From NCBI RefSeq assembly GCF_028023675.1, contig NZ_JAQIOZ010000016.1:1-64000 (forward strand): a DNA stretch of 64,000 nucleotides, in the 5' to 3' direction. Position numbers and translations under genes: made by a program. Source of the DNA: Primorskyibacter aestuariivivens (GTDB lineage Bacteria > Pseudomonadota > Alphaproteobacteria > Rhodobacterales > Rhodobacteraceae). The notes beneath the pieces are model-generated. The model ran no database searches. It worked only from the letters and a program-made list of their open reading frames with translations, and was not told where the DNA came from. Positions within the stretch are counted from its first letter, which is position 1, and each line of letters opens with the position of its first letter. This document shows positions 10,434-18,780 of this stretch, one piece after another.

Positions 10434-10958
10434 ATGGAAATTTTCGGTGTCATCGGGTGGAAAAACTCGGGCAAGACCCACTTGGTTGAGCGTCTGGTGT
10501 CCAATATCACCTCGCGCGGTATTTCCGTTTCCACCATCAAACACGCCCACCATTCCTTTGACTTTTCGACCACCGATGAACAAGGGCGCGACCTGCGTTT
10601 TGAGGGGGCGCATGAGGTGGTCTTCACCTCTGCGGCCCGCTGGTCGATCGTGCGCGAACGGCCTGATGACGAAGAGGATCTGTTGCAGGACATGGTCGCC
10701 CGTCTCGATCCGGTCGATCTGGTCATTGTCGAAGGCTACAAGATGGAGAGCCACCCCAAGATCGAAGCCTTTCGGGGCGAGAACAAAAAAGCGCTGATCG
10801 CGGCCACGGACAACCGCGTCGAAGGCGTGGCCAGCGATGCTCCGCTGGAGGGGCTGAGCATTCCGGTCTTTGACCTCAACGATACCGACAATATCGCCGA
10901 TTTCATCCTCGATTATGTCGGGTTGAACGAAAGGGCCGGGAAAGTATCGCTGGTCTGA
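10434..10958 (+). CDS. mobB: Molybdopterin-guanine dinucleotide biosynthesis adaptor MobB
   Basis: 174 residues with a Walker A loop GWKNSGKTH (about residues 8-16), then TTDEQGRDLRFEGAHEVVF and DLVIVEGYK, all typical of MobB. MobB is a GTP-binding partner of MobA, which attaches GMP to molybdopterin. The start at 10434 (ATGGAAATT) follows GGGGGCAGGT; an in-frame start at 10344 would add a poorly conserved leader. No mobA is visible here. It is divergent from moeB and in line with the beta-grasp gene 62 bases downstream. Confidence 0.92.
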   Translation: MEIFGVIGWKNSGKTHLVERLVSNITSRGISVSTIKHAHHSFDFSTTDEQGRDLRFEGAHEVVFTSAARWSIVRERPDDEEDLLQDMVARLDPVDLVIVEGYKMESHPKIEAFRGENKKALIAATDNRVEGVASDAPLEGLSIPVFDLNDTDNIADFILDYVGLNERAGKVSLV

Positions 10959-11020
10959 CCTAGGTCAAAGCCGGGTGCCAGCCGACATGGCAAGATACCT
11001 TAGCAAAAGCAGAGGGTATT

Positions 11021-11353
11021 ATGACAAACATTGCGGATGGCAGTGGCCACAACTCAAAAAGCGCAACCGTGACCATCGAGTCGCGCCTGTTCAACAGCCT
11101 GACCAAGTATCGCGGTCATCGAACCACGCAGGAGACTTTCACCCTGCCAGCCGGATCGACCGTGCGCGATGTGCTCAAGGCCTGGGGCCTGCCGATAAAC
11201 GAGGTTTTCCTCTGCCTCTGCAACGGGCGCGATGTGACACCCGGGCTGGTCGGGGCCGGGATCAACGCGGACCGGATGCTGGACGATGGTGATGTCGTCG
11301 CCTTTTCCGGGCCGGTGCCCTACAGCTACGGCTACGGCGCGCCTGTCGTCTGA
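11021..11353 (+). CDS. MoaD/ThiS-like beta-grasp protein without a GG tail
   Basis: 110 residues. From about residue 15 the protein follows the ubiquitin-like pattern VTIESRLFNSL, FTLPAGSTVRDVLKAWGLP, FLCLCNGRDVTP and LDDGDVVAFSGPVP. It then ends in YSYGYGAPVV instead of the Gly-Gly that MoaD and ThiS need for thiocarboxylation. It therefore looks like a non-sulfur-carrying relative or a structural or regulatory paralogue. AGAGGGT precedes ATG 11021. It converges with the AOR operon, with eight bases between stop codons. Its role in tungsten or molybdenum cofactor handling is inferred from position only. Confidence 0.6.
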   Translation: MTNIADGSGHNSKSATVTIESRLFNSLTKYRGHRTTQETFTLPAGSTVRDVLKAWGLPINEVFLCLCNGRDVTPGLVGAGINADRMLDDGDVVAFSGPVPYSYGYGAPVV

Positions 11354-11361
11354 TCTCAGCC

Positions 11362-11673
11362 TCAGCCGCCGCCGCGCTGGAACACCTTTTCAAACCGGTC
11401 GAGCACCACTAGCCGCTCTTCGGTATTCAGCCGGGAGAAATCCAGCACCACCTTAACGCGGGGCAACCGCACCCGCCCGCCAAGCACGGCATCGGGCTGC
11501 GGATCAAAGCTGCACGTAACCGGGATGTCAAAAGCGGCGGCGCTCAGATCATAACCCTTTTCGCCCAACACGGGCTTTGCGCCAAGCATACGCTCAAGCC
11601 CGTGCTCGAACTCGGTCCGGGTAAAGGACATGAGCTTTTCCACGCGGGCACCGGGTGTTTTGGTCGTGTACAC
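11362..11673 (-). CDS. Small protein of unknown function at the end of the AOR operon
   Basis: 103 residues from a GTG at 11673, three bases after the stop of the MoaD-like gene; an internal ATG at 11631 is an alternative start. I do not recognise the family. It is soluble, with no cysteine pairs except a single Cys near 54 and a hydrophobic beta-rich middle (FDIPVTCSFDPQP, RVKVVLDFSRL). Tight coupling to the MoaD-like and AOR genes suggests a part in maturation or assembly of the tungstoenzyme. The sequence gives no direct evidence for that. Confidence 0.6.
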   Translation of the reverse strand: MYTTKTPGARVEKLMSFTRTEFEHGLERMLGAKPVLGEKGYDLSAAAFDIPVTCSFDPQPDAVLGGRVRLPRVKVVLDFSRLNTEERLVVLDRFEKVFQRGGG

Positions 11674-11676
11674 GCC

Positions 11677-11928
11677 TCAGCCGCCCGCCACCGGAGGCCA
11701 GACCGCAAGATGATCGCCGTCGCTCACAGGCACGGACCCACGCGCCTCGGGCGCATGATACACACCGTTCAGCATCACCAGATGGCAATGTTCGCGCGGG
11801 ACATTATACGAGTCCAGAAGACTGAGGATGGTGGTCCCATCCGCGACCTCGATCTGCGCGGCATTGCGTTCGGCCCCCGCAGGCAAAAACGGGGTGAGAG
11901 ACGCAAAAAGCTTCAGCGTGACCTGCAC
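11677..11928 (-). CDS. MoaD-like sulfur carrier protein of the AOR operon
   Basis: 83 residues with the beta-grasp pattern of MoaD/ThiS: VTLKLFASLTPFLP, IEVADGTTILSLLDSY, MLNGVYH, VSDGDHLAVWPPVAGG. The terminal Gly-Gly is the thiocarboxylate acceptor site, so it should be activated by a MoeB-type enzyme (one lies at 9538-10296). It then supplies sulfur for the metal-binding dithiolene pterin. It starts 29 bases after aorC on the same strand. Dedicated MoaD-like genes are known neighbours of tungsten-dependent AOR genes. Confidence 0.85.
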   Translation of the reverse strand: MQVTLKLFASLTPFLPAGAERNAAQIEVADGTTILSLLDSYNVPREHCHLVMLNGVYHAPEARGSVPVSDGDHLAVWPPVAGG

Positions 11929-11957
11929 TTCAATACTCCCTCACTCTGCCGCCTGCA

Positions 11958-13367
11958 TCAGGCGGGAAGCGCCACTTTGGGGCCGGTATAGCCCGTTTTG
12001 GGCGGTTGCTGAACAACCCCGACATAGGCTTCTGCGATGCGGCCGGGGCTTTCCATGAGTTTGTCTTTCCATGGGCCAAGATGCAAATGACTTTGTATCA
12101 ACCCACGCAGCATCCCGACATTTTCGGTCAGCCCCACGCATTGCGCCCCGATCAGCATGTCGCCATCGAATTCCAGCCGGATGTAGCGGTTGGCCTCCTT
12201 GTCGACCATGGTGGCGCGGTCTCCGCCTTCGATGCCTTCCCATGTGCCAAAAGAGGACGAGATCAGCCCAAGCGTGTCCAGCACGTTCATGTTCAGCGCA
12301 CCGCGATGCGCGGTCTCGATCCCGCACATGTTCAGCGCCGCGATATAGCCATGCTCCACAGCAACCGGCTGAATGGCCAGCATGTCATTGTGACCGGTGG
12401 ACAGGTTGATGCCCTCGGCCACGTCACCGGCGGCGTAGATGCCCTCGGCGCTGGTGGCGTGATAGGGGTCGACCTTGACGCCATGGCCGGTTTCGACGCC
12501 GCTGCCTTCAAGAAACTCGATATTGGATTTCACACCGGCGGCAATCACCACCAAAGCGGCAGGCAGCTCCTGCCCATCCTTGAGATGCACGGTCAGCGGG
12601 TGATCATGCGACGGCGCCGCAGCGGCAGGTTCCGGGACCTGCTCCGGTGACCCGCCACCGCCAAAGAGCCGCGACAGAAGGCCGGGTTTCTTCGCCGGTT
12701 CGACAGCCGCCGGGGCGGGAGCCGCTTCGCCGGAGCTGCGGATCGCATCGACCAGCGCGCCGGTCTCGACCCGCACGCCCTTGTCCTCGCACCAGTGGCG
12801 CAGCATGTTGCCGGCGGTCTCATCCAGCATGCGCGGCACCATCCGGTCGCCCATTTCCACAACGGTGAGGTTCACGCCCATCTTGTGCAGCGCTTCAAGG
12901 ATGATGCAGCCGATAAAGCCCGCACCCACCAGCACAACCGGCACGCCGGGCTTGGCATGTTTGACGATGTGGCGCGCATCCTCCAACGTCCAGCAGGTAT
13001 GCACGCCGGGATTGTCCAGCCCTTCGATCGGCGGGCGGACCGGGGTGGCCCCCGTGGCAATCAGCATCCGGTCATAGGTGACCGTGCTGCCATCGGCCAG
13101 CGTCAGCGACTTGGCGGCGGAATCCACCTTTGTCACCGGGCCCTGTTGATACGTGATGCCCTTGTCGTCGTAATGGCCATCGGTCTGACGCAGGAACGTG
13201 CCCTGTTCCTCGATCTTGCCTTCCAGCAGATAGGGAATGGCCATGCGCGAATAGGGTGGCTCCGGCTCGCCGCTGATCAGCGTGATCCTGGCATCGGGTG
13301 CGTGTTTGCGGATGGTTTCGGCGGCAGTGACGCCCGCAGGCCCTGCTCCAAGAATGACATGATGCAC
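11958..13367 (-). CDS. aorC: FAD-dependent NAD(P) oxidoreductase subunit of the tungsten aldehyde oxidoreductase (AorC-like)
   Basis: 469 residues of a pyridine nucleotide-disulfide oxidoreductase. The FAD motif GAGPAG is at 7-12, the NAD motif GAGFIG at 148-153 and the second FAD motif YAAGDVAE at 311-318. There are no redox-active CxxxxC cysteines. In the well-studied Aromatoleum AorABC enzyme such a subunit passes electrons between the Fe-S chain and NAD+, and the same role is inferred here. A low-complexity Ala/Pro/Gly insert (about residues 212-256) splits the NAD domain. It follows aorB after 81 bases containing a strong hairpin. Confidence 0.8.
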   Translation of the reverse strand: MHHVILGAGPAGVTAAETIRKHAPDARITLISGEPEPPYSRMAIPYLLEGKIEEQGTFLRQTDGHYDDKGITYQQGPVTKVDSAAKSLTLADGSTVTYDRMLIATGATPVRPPIEGLDNPGVHTCWTLEDARHIVKHAKPGVPVVLVGAGFIGCIILEALHKMGVNLTVVEMGDRMVPRMLDETAGNMLRHWCEDKGVRVETGALVDAIRSSGEAAPAPAAVEPAKKPGLLSRLFGGGGSPEQVPEPAAAAPSHDHPLTVHLKDGQELPAALVVIAAGVKSNIEFLEGSGVETGHGVKVDPYHATSAEGIYAAGDVAEGINLSTGHNDMLAIQPVAVEHGYIAALNMCGIETAHRGALNMNVLDTLGLISSSFGTWEGIEGGDRATMVDKEANRYIRLEFDGDMLIGAQCVGLTENVGMLRGLIQSHLHLGPWKDKLMESPGRIAEAYVGVVQQPPKTGYTGPKVALPA

Positions 13368-13399
13368 GAGACGGTCCCCCCGGGGAATTTGAGTCTGAA

Positions 13400-13429
13400 A
13401 AGCCGGGGCAACGCCTGCCGCCCCGGCTT
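13400..13429 (-). promoter_or_regulatory. Intercistronic hairpin between aorB and aorC
   Basis: AAGCCGGGGC (13400-13409) and GCCCCGGCTT (13420-13429) form a perfect 10-bp stem with a 10-base loop. In the transcribed (minus) direction it is followed by a short TT run and lies 33 bases before the aorC start. It could be a partial terminator or attenuator, or an RNase barrier that sets the ratio of aorB to aorC. Confidence 0.6.
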
Positions 13430-13448
13430 GTGAGATGTGGATACGGGC

Positions 13449-15296
13449 CTAGACGGCCAGACGCTCCAGCGTTTCGTTGGTCGGCACACCTTCCTGGGTC
13501 CAGCCGCGCAGGTCGTAATATTCGGGCAACATCTTGTCGAGGCCCGCCACGAGACCCTTTGCGGGACCGGTCTTGGCTGCATCCTTCAAAAGGCGTTCGG
13601 GCAGGTTGTCATCTGCCGCGGTAAAGCCCGCCTTGTTGTTGAAGATACGCTCCATGTTCCAGATGCGCTCGCCCACTTCGAGCATCTTGTCGACGGTCCA
13701 GTTGCCTTCGACAGCTGCGTCGACCTGAGGTGCGATGTCCTCAAGCGTCCATGCAAAGGTGGTGAAGACGCACAGGCCCGAGCTGTCGACCGCGGCGGTC
13801 GCGTCCTGGAACGCCTTGACCAGACCGGGCTTGCCATCGGTTTCCAGCGGGTCGGTCTTTTCCGGAATACCCAGGATCTCCGACGCCACGGTATAGCCCC
13901 GCAGGTGACAGGCACCCCGGTTCGACGTGGCATAGGTCAGGCCCATACCCTGAATGCCGCGCGGGTCATAGGCCGGGAACTCCTGGCCCTTGACCGTCAT
14001 GGACAGTTCCGGCTTGCCGTATTTCTCGGTCAGACGCTTGGAGCCAAGGCCCAGCTCCTTGCCAAAGCCTTCGGCCTTGCCCGTCAACTCAACACATTTG
14101 ACCAGCGCCTCGGAGGAACCGAACTTGAGCTCGATCCCGCCGGTGATCTTGTCATCGATCACGCCGGTTTCATACAGCTCCATCGCCGCGCCGACGGTGG
14201 CACCAAAGGTGATCGGATCAAGCCCCTGCTCGTTGCAGATGAAGTTGACATATGTCAGCCCCTCGAGATCCTTGATGCCCGTCGCGCTGCCCAGCGCCCA
14301 GGCGGCCTCGTATTCCAGACCACCCGAGGCGTGCCAATATTCCGGCTTGTTCTGCACGGTGTAATGCGTCTCGTCGATCTTGGAGATCCGGCCACAGGCA
14401 ATGGTACAGCCAAAACAGGCCTGGTTGGTCAAGAGGTTCGGCTTGCCATCCGAGCGGCGTGGCTCTGCCATCGCTTCGGCCGAGATGTCATTGGCGCTTT
14501 CAAACTGAACGTCCTTGCCGTTCCGGGTCGGCATCGCGCCCGCTTCGTTGATGACGTTCATCAGAACCTGTGTGCCAAAGGCCGGCAGGCCCTGACCGGT
14601 CACGGCGTTATCTTTCAGAACCTTTTTGCCCGCATTGGTGGCATCCATGAAGGTTTTGAAATCCTTCACTTTCACGCCACCGGTGCCGCGCACGGCCACG
14701 GCCTTGAGGTTCTTGTTGCCCATCACGGCCCCCACGCCCGAGCGGCCCGCCGCGCGGTGCAGGTCGTTCACGATACAGGAATAAAGCACCTCGTTCTCAC
14801 CGGCGACGCCAATCGCGGCGACGTGGATCATCTGGTCCTGGTGGTCTGACTTGATCTTCTTGTCAGCCTCCCAGACCGATTTGCCCCACAGTCCGCCCGC
14901 ATCGCGGATCTGCACGTCATCGTCAAAGATGGTCACGTAAACCGGCTTGGGCGACTGGCCTTCAAAGATCACCATGTCCCAACCGGCAAACTTCAGCTCC
15001 GCGCCGAAATAACCGCCCGAGTTCGAGCAGGCAATCGCGCCGGTCAGCGGACCCTTGGTGATGACCGAATAGCGGCCCCCGGTCGACGCGCAGGTGCCGG
15101 TCAGCGGACCGGTCGCCATGATCAGCTTGTTCTCCGGGCCAAGCGGGTCGGCCTTGGGGTCAACCTCTTCCACCAGGTACTTGGAGGCAAGCCCCCGCTG
15201 ACCAAGGTATTTGTCGGCCCATTCCATGTTCAGGGCTTCCGTGTTCACGGTGCCGTTTGTCAGGTCAATCCTGAGTATTTTTCCTGTCCATCCCAT
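13449..15296 (-). CDS. aorB: Tungsten-dependent aldehyde:ferredoxin oxidoreductase, catalytic subunit (AorB-like)
   Basis: 615 residues, the normal AOR length. The N-terminal AOR domain opens with GWTGKILRIDLTNG. The [4Fe-4S] ligands Cys294, Cys297, Cys301 (ACFGCTIACG) and Cys509 match the spacing of the Pyrococcus enzyme (288/291/295/494). Such enzymes bind tungsten through two pterins and oxidise aldehydes to acids, or run in reverse from acids. The start at 15296 follows AGGAGA closely; a start at 15326 would add ten residues before the conserved N-terminus. It lies between aorA (63 bases upstream) and aorC. Tungsten rather than molybdenum is inferred from family. Confidence 0.92.
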   Translation of the reverse strand: MGWTGKILRIDLTNGTVNTEALNMEWADKYLGQRGLASKYLVEEVDPKADPLGPENKLIMATGPLTGTCASTGGRYSVITKGPLTGAIACSNSGGYFGAELKFAGWDMVIFEGQSPKPVYVTIFDDDVQIRDAGGLWGKSVWEADKKIKSDHQDQMIHVAAIGVAGENEVLYSCIVNDLHRAAGRSGVGAVMGNKNLKAVAVRGTGGVKVKDFKTFMDATNAGKKVLKDNAVTGQGLPAFGTQVLMNVINEAGAMPTRNGKDVQFESANDISAEAMAEPRRSDGKPNLLTNQACFGCTIACGRISKIDETHYTVQNKPEYWHASGGLEYEAAWALGSATGIKDLEGLTYVNFICNEQGLDPITFGATVGAAMELYETGVIDDKITGGIELKFGSSEALVKCVELTGKAEGFGKELGLGSKRLTEKYGKPELSMTVKGQEFPAYDPRGIQGMGLTYATSNRGACHLRGYTVASEILGIPEKTDPLETDGKPGLVKAFQDATAAVDSSGLCVFTTFAWTLEDIAPQVDAAVEGNWTVDKMLEVGERIWNMERIFNNKAGFTAADDNLPERLLKDAAKTGPAKGLVAGLDKMLPEYYDLRGWTQEGVPTNETLERLAV

Positions 15297-15359
15297 CTGG
15301 GAATCTCCTAAACGTATCTGTTCCATGCGCGCCCCGCAGGGCGCAGGCTCGGGCGAAGT

Positions 15360-15851
15360 TTACGCAGGTGCGTTCGGGCCGGTCGGCTCGGTGCCGGCGG
15401 TCGTCTTGGTGGCCCATTCCTTCATCTTGTCAAAGCCGCTTTGCTCGGCATCACGGAAGGTGATCGCATCGGTCGGGCAGGCCGAGGCACAGGCCGGGTC
15501 GCCGCCGCAGAGGTCACATTTGATGACCTTGCCGGTCGAGGCGTTGTAGTTCACCGTGCCGAACGGGCAGGCGATGGTGCAGACCTTGCACCCCACGCAC
15601 AGATTGTCATGCACAACCTTGACGCCCATCTCGTTGGTGGTGATCGCATTCACCGGGCAGGCCTGCTGACACCAGGCTTCGTCACATTGCGTGCAGGTAT
15701 AAGGTACAAAGCGCGCGTCTTCGTGGAAGTCGAACACCCGGATACGGGATTTCGAAACGTTGAACTCCCCTTCGTTGACGTAACTGCAAGCCATTTCGCA
15801 TTGCTTGCATCCGGTACACTTGCCCGGATCAATTTGTAGCGCTTTCAGCAT
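15360..15851 (-). CDS. aorA: Polyferredoxin electron-transfer subunit (AorA-like)
   Basis: 163 residues with exactly sixteen cysteines in four groups: 12/15/18/22, 53/56/61/65, 85/88/91/95 and 112/115/121/125. This predicts four [4Fe-4S] clusters in the HycB/DmsB-like fold. In AorABC enzymes this protein wires the tungsten subunit to the FAD subunit. The start at 15851 has GGGAGGAC six bases upstream; a longer frame from 15932 lacks such a site. It is the first gene of the minus-strand AOR operon. The Pro/Thr-rich tail after residue 148 is not conserved-looking. Confidence 0.88.
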   Translation of the reverse strand: MLKALQIDPGKCTGCKQCEMACSYVNEGEFNVSKSRIRVFDFHEDARFVPYTCTQCDEAWCQQACPVNAITTNEMGVKVVHDNLCVGCKVCTIACPFGTVNYNASTGKVIKCDLCGGDPACASACPTDAITFRDAEQSGFDKMKEWATKTTAGTEPTGPNAPA

Positions 15852-16201
15852 GGACTGTCCTCCCATCGCGTAAATTCGGCAACGACAAGGCGCAGCCGTC
15901 AGATGACCAAACGTTAAGCGATGTGCTTTCAATCTCCAAACCCATACTTGTCGGAATCCCCTACACCATAGTCGTATTTAGGGCCTGTTTTTGCGGGTTT
16001 TTCCGGTGATTCAGGGCTTGGCCACCGGCTGAAAATCCTGACTGTTTTTATGGAGAATGTCTGGGCCAGGGGTGACTCTGTCGTCGGGAAACGGGCCCTT
16101 CACGGCCGGAATACGGCCCCCGTCCGGGCGTCACATTTCCCCTCTGGCGCAGCGGTTGCGCGATGGGTATCACAAGGGTCCAGACCGATCAGGAGCCCGC
16201 C
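15852..16201. other. Divergent intergenic region between aorA and tex
   Basis: About 350 bases holding the promoters of the AOR operon (minus) and tex (plus). It includes T-rich stretches around 15975-16005. No convincing sigma-70 pair or named operator was found. A possible weak -35 (TTGAAA on the minus strand near 15926) has no good -10 partner. An in-frame ATG for tex at 16163 falls inside but has no ribosome binding site. Confidence 0.4.
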
Positions 16202-18511
16202 TTGGACCAGACCGCCGAGCGCATTGCGCGCACCATCGCCACCGAAATCTCCGCCACCCCGAAACAGGTGTCTGCCGCGACCGAACTGCTCGATGGCGGG
16301 GCCACCGTGCCCTTTATCGCGCGCTATCGCAAAGAGGTCACCGGCGGGCTGGACGACACGCAGTTGCGCCTTCTGGATGAGCGCCTGTCCTATCTGCGCG
16401 AGATGGAGGCGCGGCGCGCCACGATCCTCGAGTCGATCAAATCTCAGGACAAGCTGACCGACGATCTGGCCCGCGCCATCGCGCGGGCCGACAGCAAGGC
16501 CGCGCTTGAGGACATCTACCTGCCCTATCGCCCCAAGCGTCGCACCAAGGCGATGATCGCGCGGGAAAACGGGCTGGAACCGCTCTTGCGCGCCATTCTG
16601 GACGACCGGCGGGCCGATCCCGAAGCGCTGGCGCAAACCTATCTGGGCGACAGTGTCGAGACCGTGAAAGCGGCGCTTGACGGCGCGCGCGACATTCTGG
16701 CCGAGGAACTGAGCGAAAACGCCGACCTGCTCGGGCGGCTGCGCGCCTTCATGTCGGAAAACGCGGTGATCACCGCCAAGGTGCAGAAGGGCAAGGAAGA
16801 GGCAGGCGCCAAGTTTTCCGATTATTTCGACCATTCCGAGAAATGGGCGGACATCCCCGCGCACCGGGCGCTCGCCATCCTGCGCGCCTCAAAGGAAGAG
16901 ATCGTGTCGCTGGGCATCGAACCGCCCGCCGACGGCGGGGCGGAGCGGGCCGTTGGGATCGTGGCGCAGGCCATCCGTATCGACGGCGACGGCCCCGGCG
17001 ACCAGTGGCTGCGCGACGCGGCGGGTTGGACCTGGCGGATCAAGCTGAGCCTGTCGATGTATATGGATCTGTTGACCGAACTGCGCCGCCGCGCGCATGA
17101 GGCCGCGATTCAGGTGTTTTCCCGCAATCTCAAAGATCTGCTTCTGGCCGCCCCTGCGGGCAGCAAGGTGACGCTGGGGCTGGACCCGGGCATCCGCACC
17201 GGCGTCAAGGCCGCGGTGGTGGACGCCACCGGCAAGCTGCTGGACACCGCCACGCTCTACCCTTTCCCGCCAAAGCGCGATCTGCGCGGGTCGGAAGAAA
17301 CGCTGCTCCATCTGATCCGCAAACATGGTGTCACGCTGATTGCCATCGGCAACGGCACGGCCAGCCGCGAAACCGAACGCTTTGTGGCGGACACGATCAA
17401 GCTTCTGCCCTCTGGCCCCAAACCGACCAAGGTGGTTGTGTCCGAGGCGGGCGCATCGGTCTATTCCGCCTCGGAACTGGCGGCCCGCGAATTCCCCGGT
17501 CTCGACGTCAGCTTGCGCGGTGCGGTCTCTATCGCGCGACGCCTGCAGGACCCGCTGGCCGAGCTGGTCAAGATCACTCCCGAAAGCATCGGCGTCGGCC
17601 AGTACCAGCATGACGTGGACCAACGACAATTGCGCCGCGCGCTGGAGGCGGTGATCGAGGATGCGGTGAACGCGGTGGGCGTGGATCTCAACACCGCTTC
17701 CGCACCGCTTCTGTCCCATGTGGCGGGGCTCGGCCCTTCACTGGCCGAGGCGATTGTCGCCCATCGCGATGCCACCGGTGCCTTCCCCTCACGCAAGGTG
17801 CTGATGAAAGTGGCGGGCATCGGCCCCAAGGCGTTTGAACAATCCGCCGGCTTCCTGCGAATCCTTGACGGCGCGGAGCCGCTCGATGCCTCTGCCGTCC
17901 ACCCCGAGGCCTATGACGTGGCCCGCCGCATCGTACAGGCCTGTGGCCGCGATATCCGCCAGATCATGGGCCAACCCGAGGCGCTGCGCGGCATCCGGGC
18001 AGAGCAGTTCGTCGATGACCGTTTCGGCCTGCCCACGGTGCGCGACATTGTCGAGGAATTGCAGAAACCCGGCCGCGACCCGCGTCCCAGCTTCAAGACG
18101 GCGAGTTTCGCCGAGGGAGTCGAAACCATCACCGACCTCAAACCCGGCATGTCGCTCGAAGGCACGGTGACCAACGTCGCGGCCTTCGGTGCCTTTGTCG
18201 ATATCGGCGTGCATCAGGATGGGCTGGTCCATGTCAGCCAATTGGCCGACCGTTTCGTGAAAGACCCGCATGAGGTGGTCAAGGCGGGTGACGTGGTCCG
18301 CGTCCGCGTAACCGAGGTGGATGTGCCCCGCAAACGCATCGGGTTGAGCATGCGCAAGGAAGGCGGCACAGGCGGCAGCAAACCCGCACCGCAGAACACG
18401 CAGAAAGGCCGACGCAATGCGCCGCCCAAACAGGGCAAACAGGCTCCCGCCCGCAAACAGGACCAGAGCGCCCTAGGCGCGGCGCTGATGGACGCAATGA
18501 AAAAACGCTAG
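16202..18511 (+). CDS. tex: RNA-binding transcription accessory protein Tex
   Basis: 769 residues. The order is the Tex N-terminal helical domain ([19 protein letters not shown], then [20 protein letters not shown]), a YqgF-like RNase H fold ([17 protein letters not shown]), helix-hairpin-helix motifs ([24 protein letters not shown]) and a C-terminal S1 domain ([20 protein letters not shown]). A basic tail follows. Tex binds nucleic acid and affects transcription. I chose TTG 16202 because AGGAG sits six bases upstream and the resulting N-terminus matches E. coli Tex in length; the in-frame ATG 16163 lacks a ribosome binding site. Transcribed alone, divergent from the AOR operon. Confidence 0.93.
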   Translation: MDQTAERIARTIATEISATPKQVSAATELLDGGATVPFIARYRKEVTGGLDDTQLRLLDERLSYLREMEARRATILESIKSQDKLTDDLARAIARADSKAALEDIYLPYRPKRRTKAMIARENGLEPLLRAILDDRRADPEALAQTYLGDSVETVKAALDGARDILAEELSENADLLGRLRAFMSENAVITAKVQKGKEEAGAKFSDYFDHSEKWADIPAHRALAILRASKEEIVSLGIEPPADGGAERAVGIVAQAIRIDGDGPGDQWLRDAAGWTWRIKLSLSMYMDLLTELRRRAHEAAIQVFSRNLKDLLLAAPAGSKVTLGLDPGIRTGVKAAVVDATGKLLDTATLYPFPPKRDLRGSEETLLHLIRKHGVTLIAIGNGTASRETERFVADTIKLLPSGPKPTKVVVSEAGASVYSASELAAREFPGLDVSLRGAVSIARRLQDPLAELVKITPESIGVGQYQHDVDQRQLRRALEAVIEDAVNAVGVDLNTASAPLLSHVAGLGPSLAEAIVAHRDATGAFPSRKVLMKVAGIGPKAFEQSAGFLRILDGAEPLDASAVHPEAYDVARRIVQACGRDIRQIMGQPEALRGIRAEQFVDDRFGLPTVRDIVEELQKPGRDPRPSFKTASFAEGVETITDLKPGMSLEGTVTNVAAFGAFVDIGVHQDGLVHVSQLADRFVKDPHEVVKAGDVVRVRVTEVDVPRKRIGLSMRKEGGTGGSKPAPQNTQKGRRNAPPKQGKQAPARKQDQSALGAALMDAMKKR

Positions 18512-18633
18512 CCGGTCCTGGGCATGGGGCTGCCTGTGATGGTTTTCCCCTCCGATCATTCGCTACATCGGCCCGATCACCAATATGATCAAGGTCAGCA
18601 ATGCGGACTTTGCTGCCGTTCGCAAAAAAAGCC

Positions 18634-18649
18634 AAGGCTTGCAAGCCTT
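18634..18649. promoter_or_regulatory. Perfect 16-bp palindrome downstream of tex
   Basis: AAGGCTTGCAAGCCTT is fully self-complementary, has an A-run just before it (18624-18630) and is followed by TTCTC. It could be a bidirectional weak terminator for tex or a dimeric-protein operator for the cyclic-nucleotide-binding gene 130 bases downstream. Confidence 0.4.
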
Positions 18650-18675
18650 TCTCTATCGCAGCCGTTCAGTTTCAC

Positions 18676-18758
18676 GTTGGTAGAGCAACTATGGCAGGTG
18701 ACAGGCAACAAATGTGCCAAAAGTCTTTGCAGGTTCAGCTGATTGCTCTACCAATCAG
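18676..18758 (+). promoter_or_regulatory. Two leader hairpins with complementary loops before the cNMP-binding membrane protein
   Basis: Hairpin A is GTTG-GTAGAG-CAAC (18676-18689). Hairpin B is CTGATTG-CTCTAC-CAATCAG (18739-18758). Their six-base loops, GTAGAG and CTCTAC, are perfectly complementary, so they could form a kissing complex. Viewed as DNA, they form a perfect 12-bp inverted repeat, TTGGTAGAGCAA/TTGCTCTACCAA (18677-18688, 18743-18754). B ends 22 bases before the start codon, so alternate pairing could cover the ribosome binding site. Confidence 0.45.
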
Positions 18759-18780
18759 GATCAAAAGAGATTGGTGAAAT

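Noticed and set aside
13437-14849. 470-codon plus-strand frame opposite aorB
   Set aside because: Antisense shadow; the AOR cluster cysteines confirm the minus-strand gene.
18671-18700. tRNA-like D-arm sequence (TTGGTAGAGCA) on both strands
   Set aside because: No acceptor stem, anticodon arm or T-arm with TTCGA could be placed on either strand; interpreted as an inverted repeat in a leader instead.
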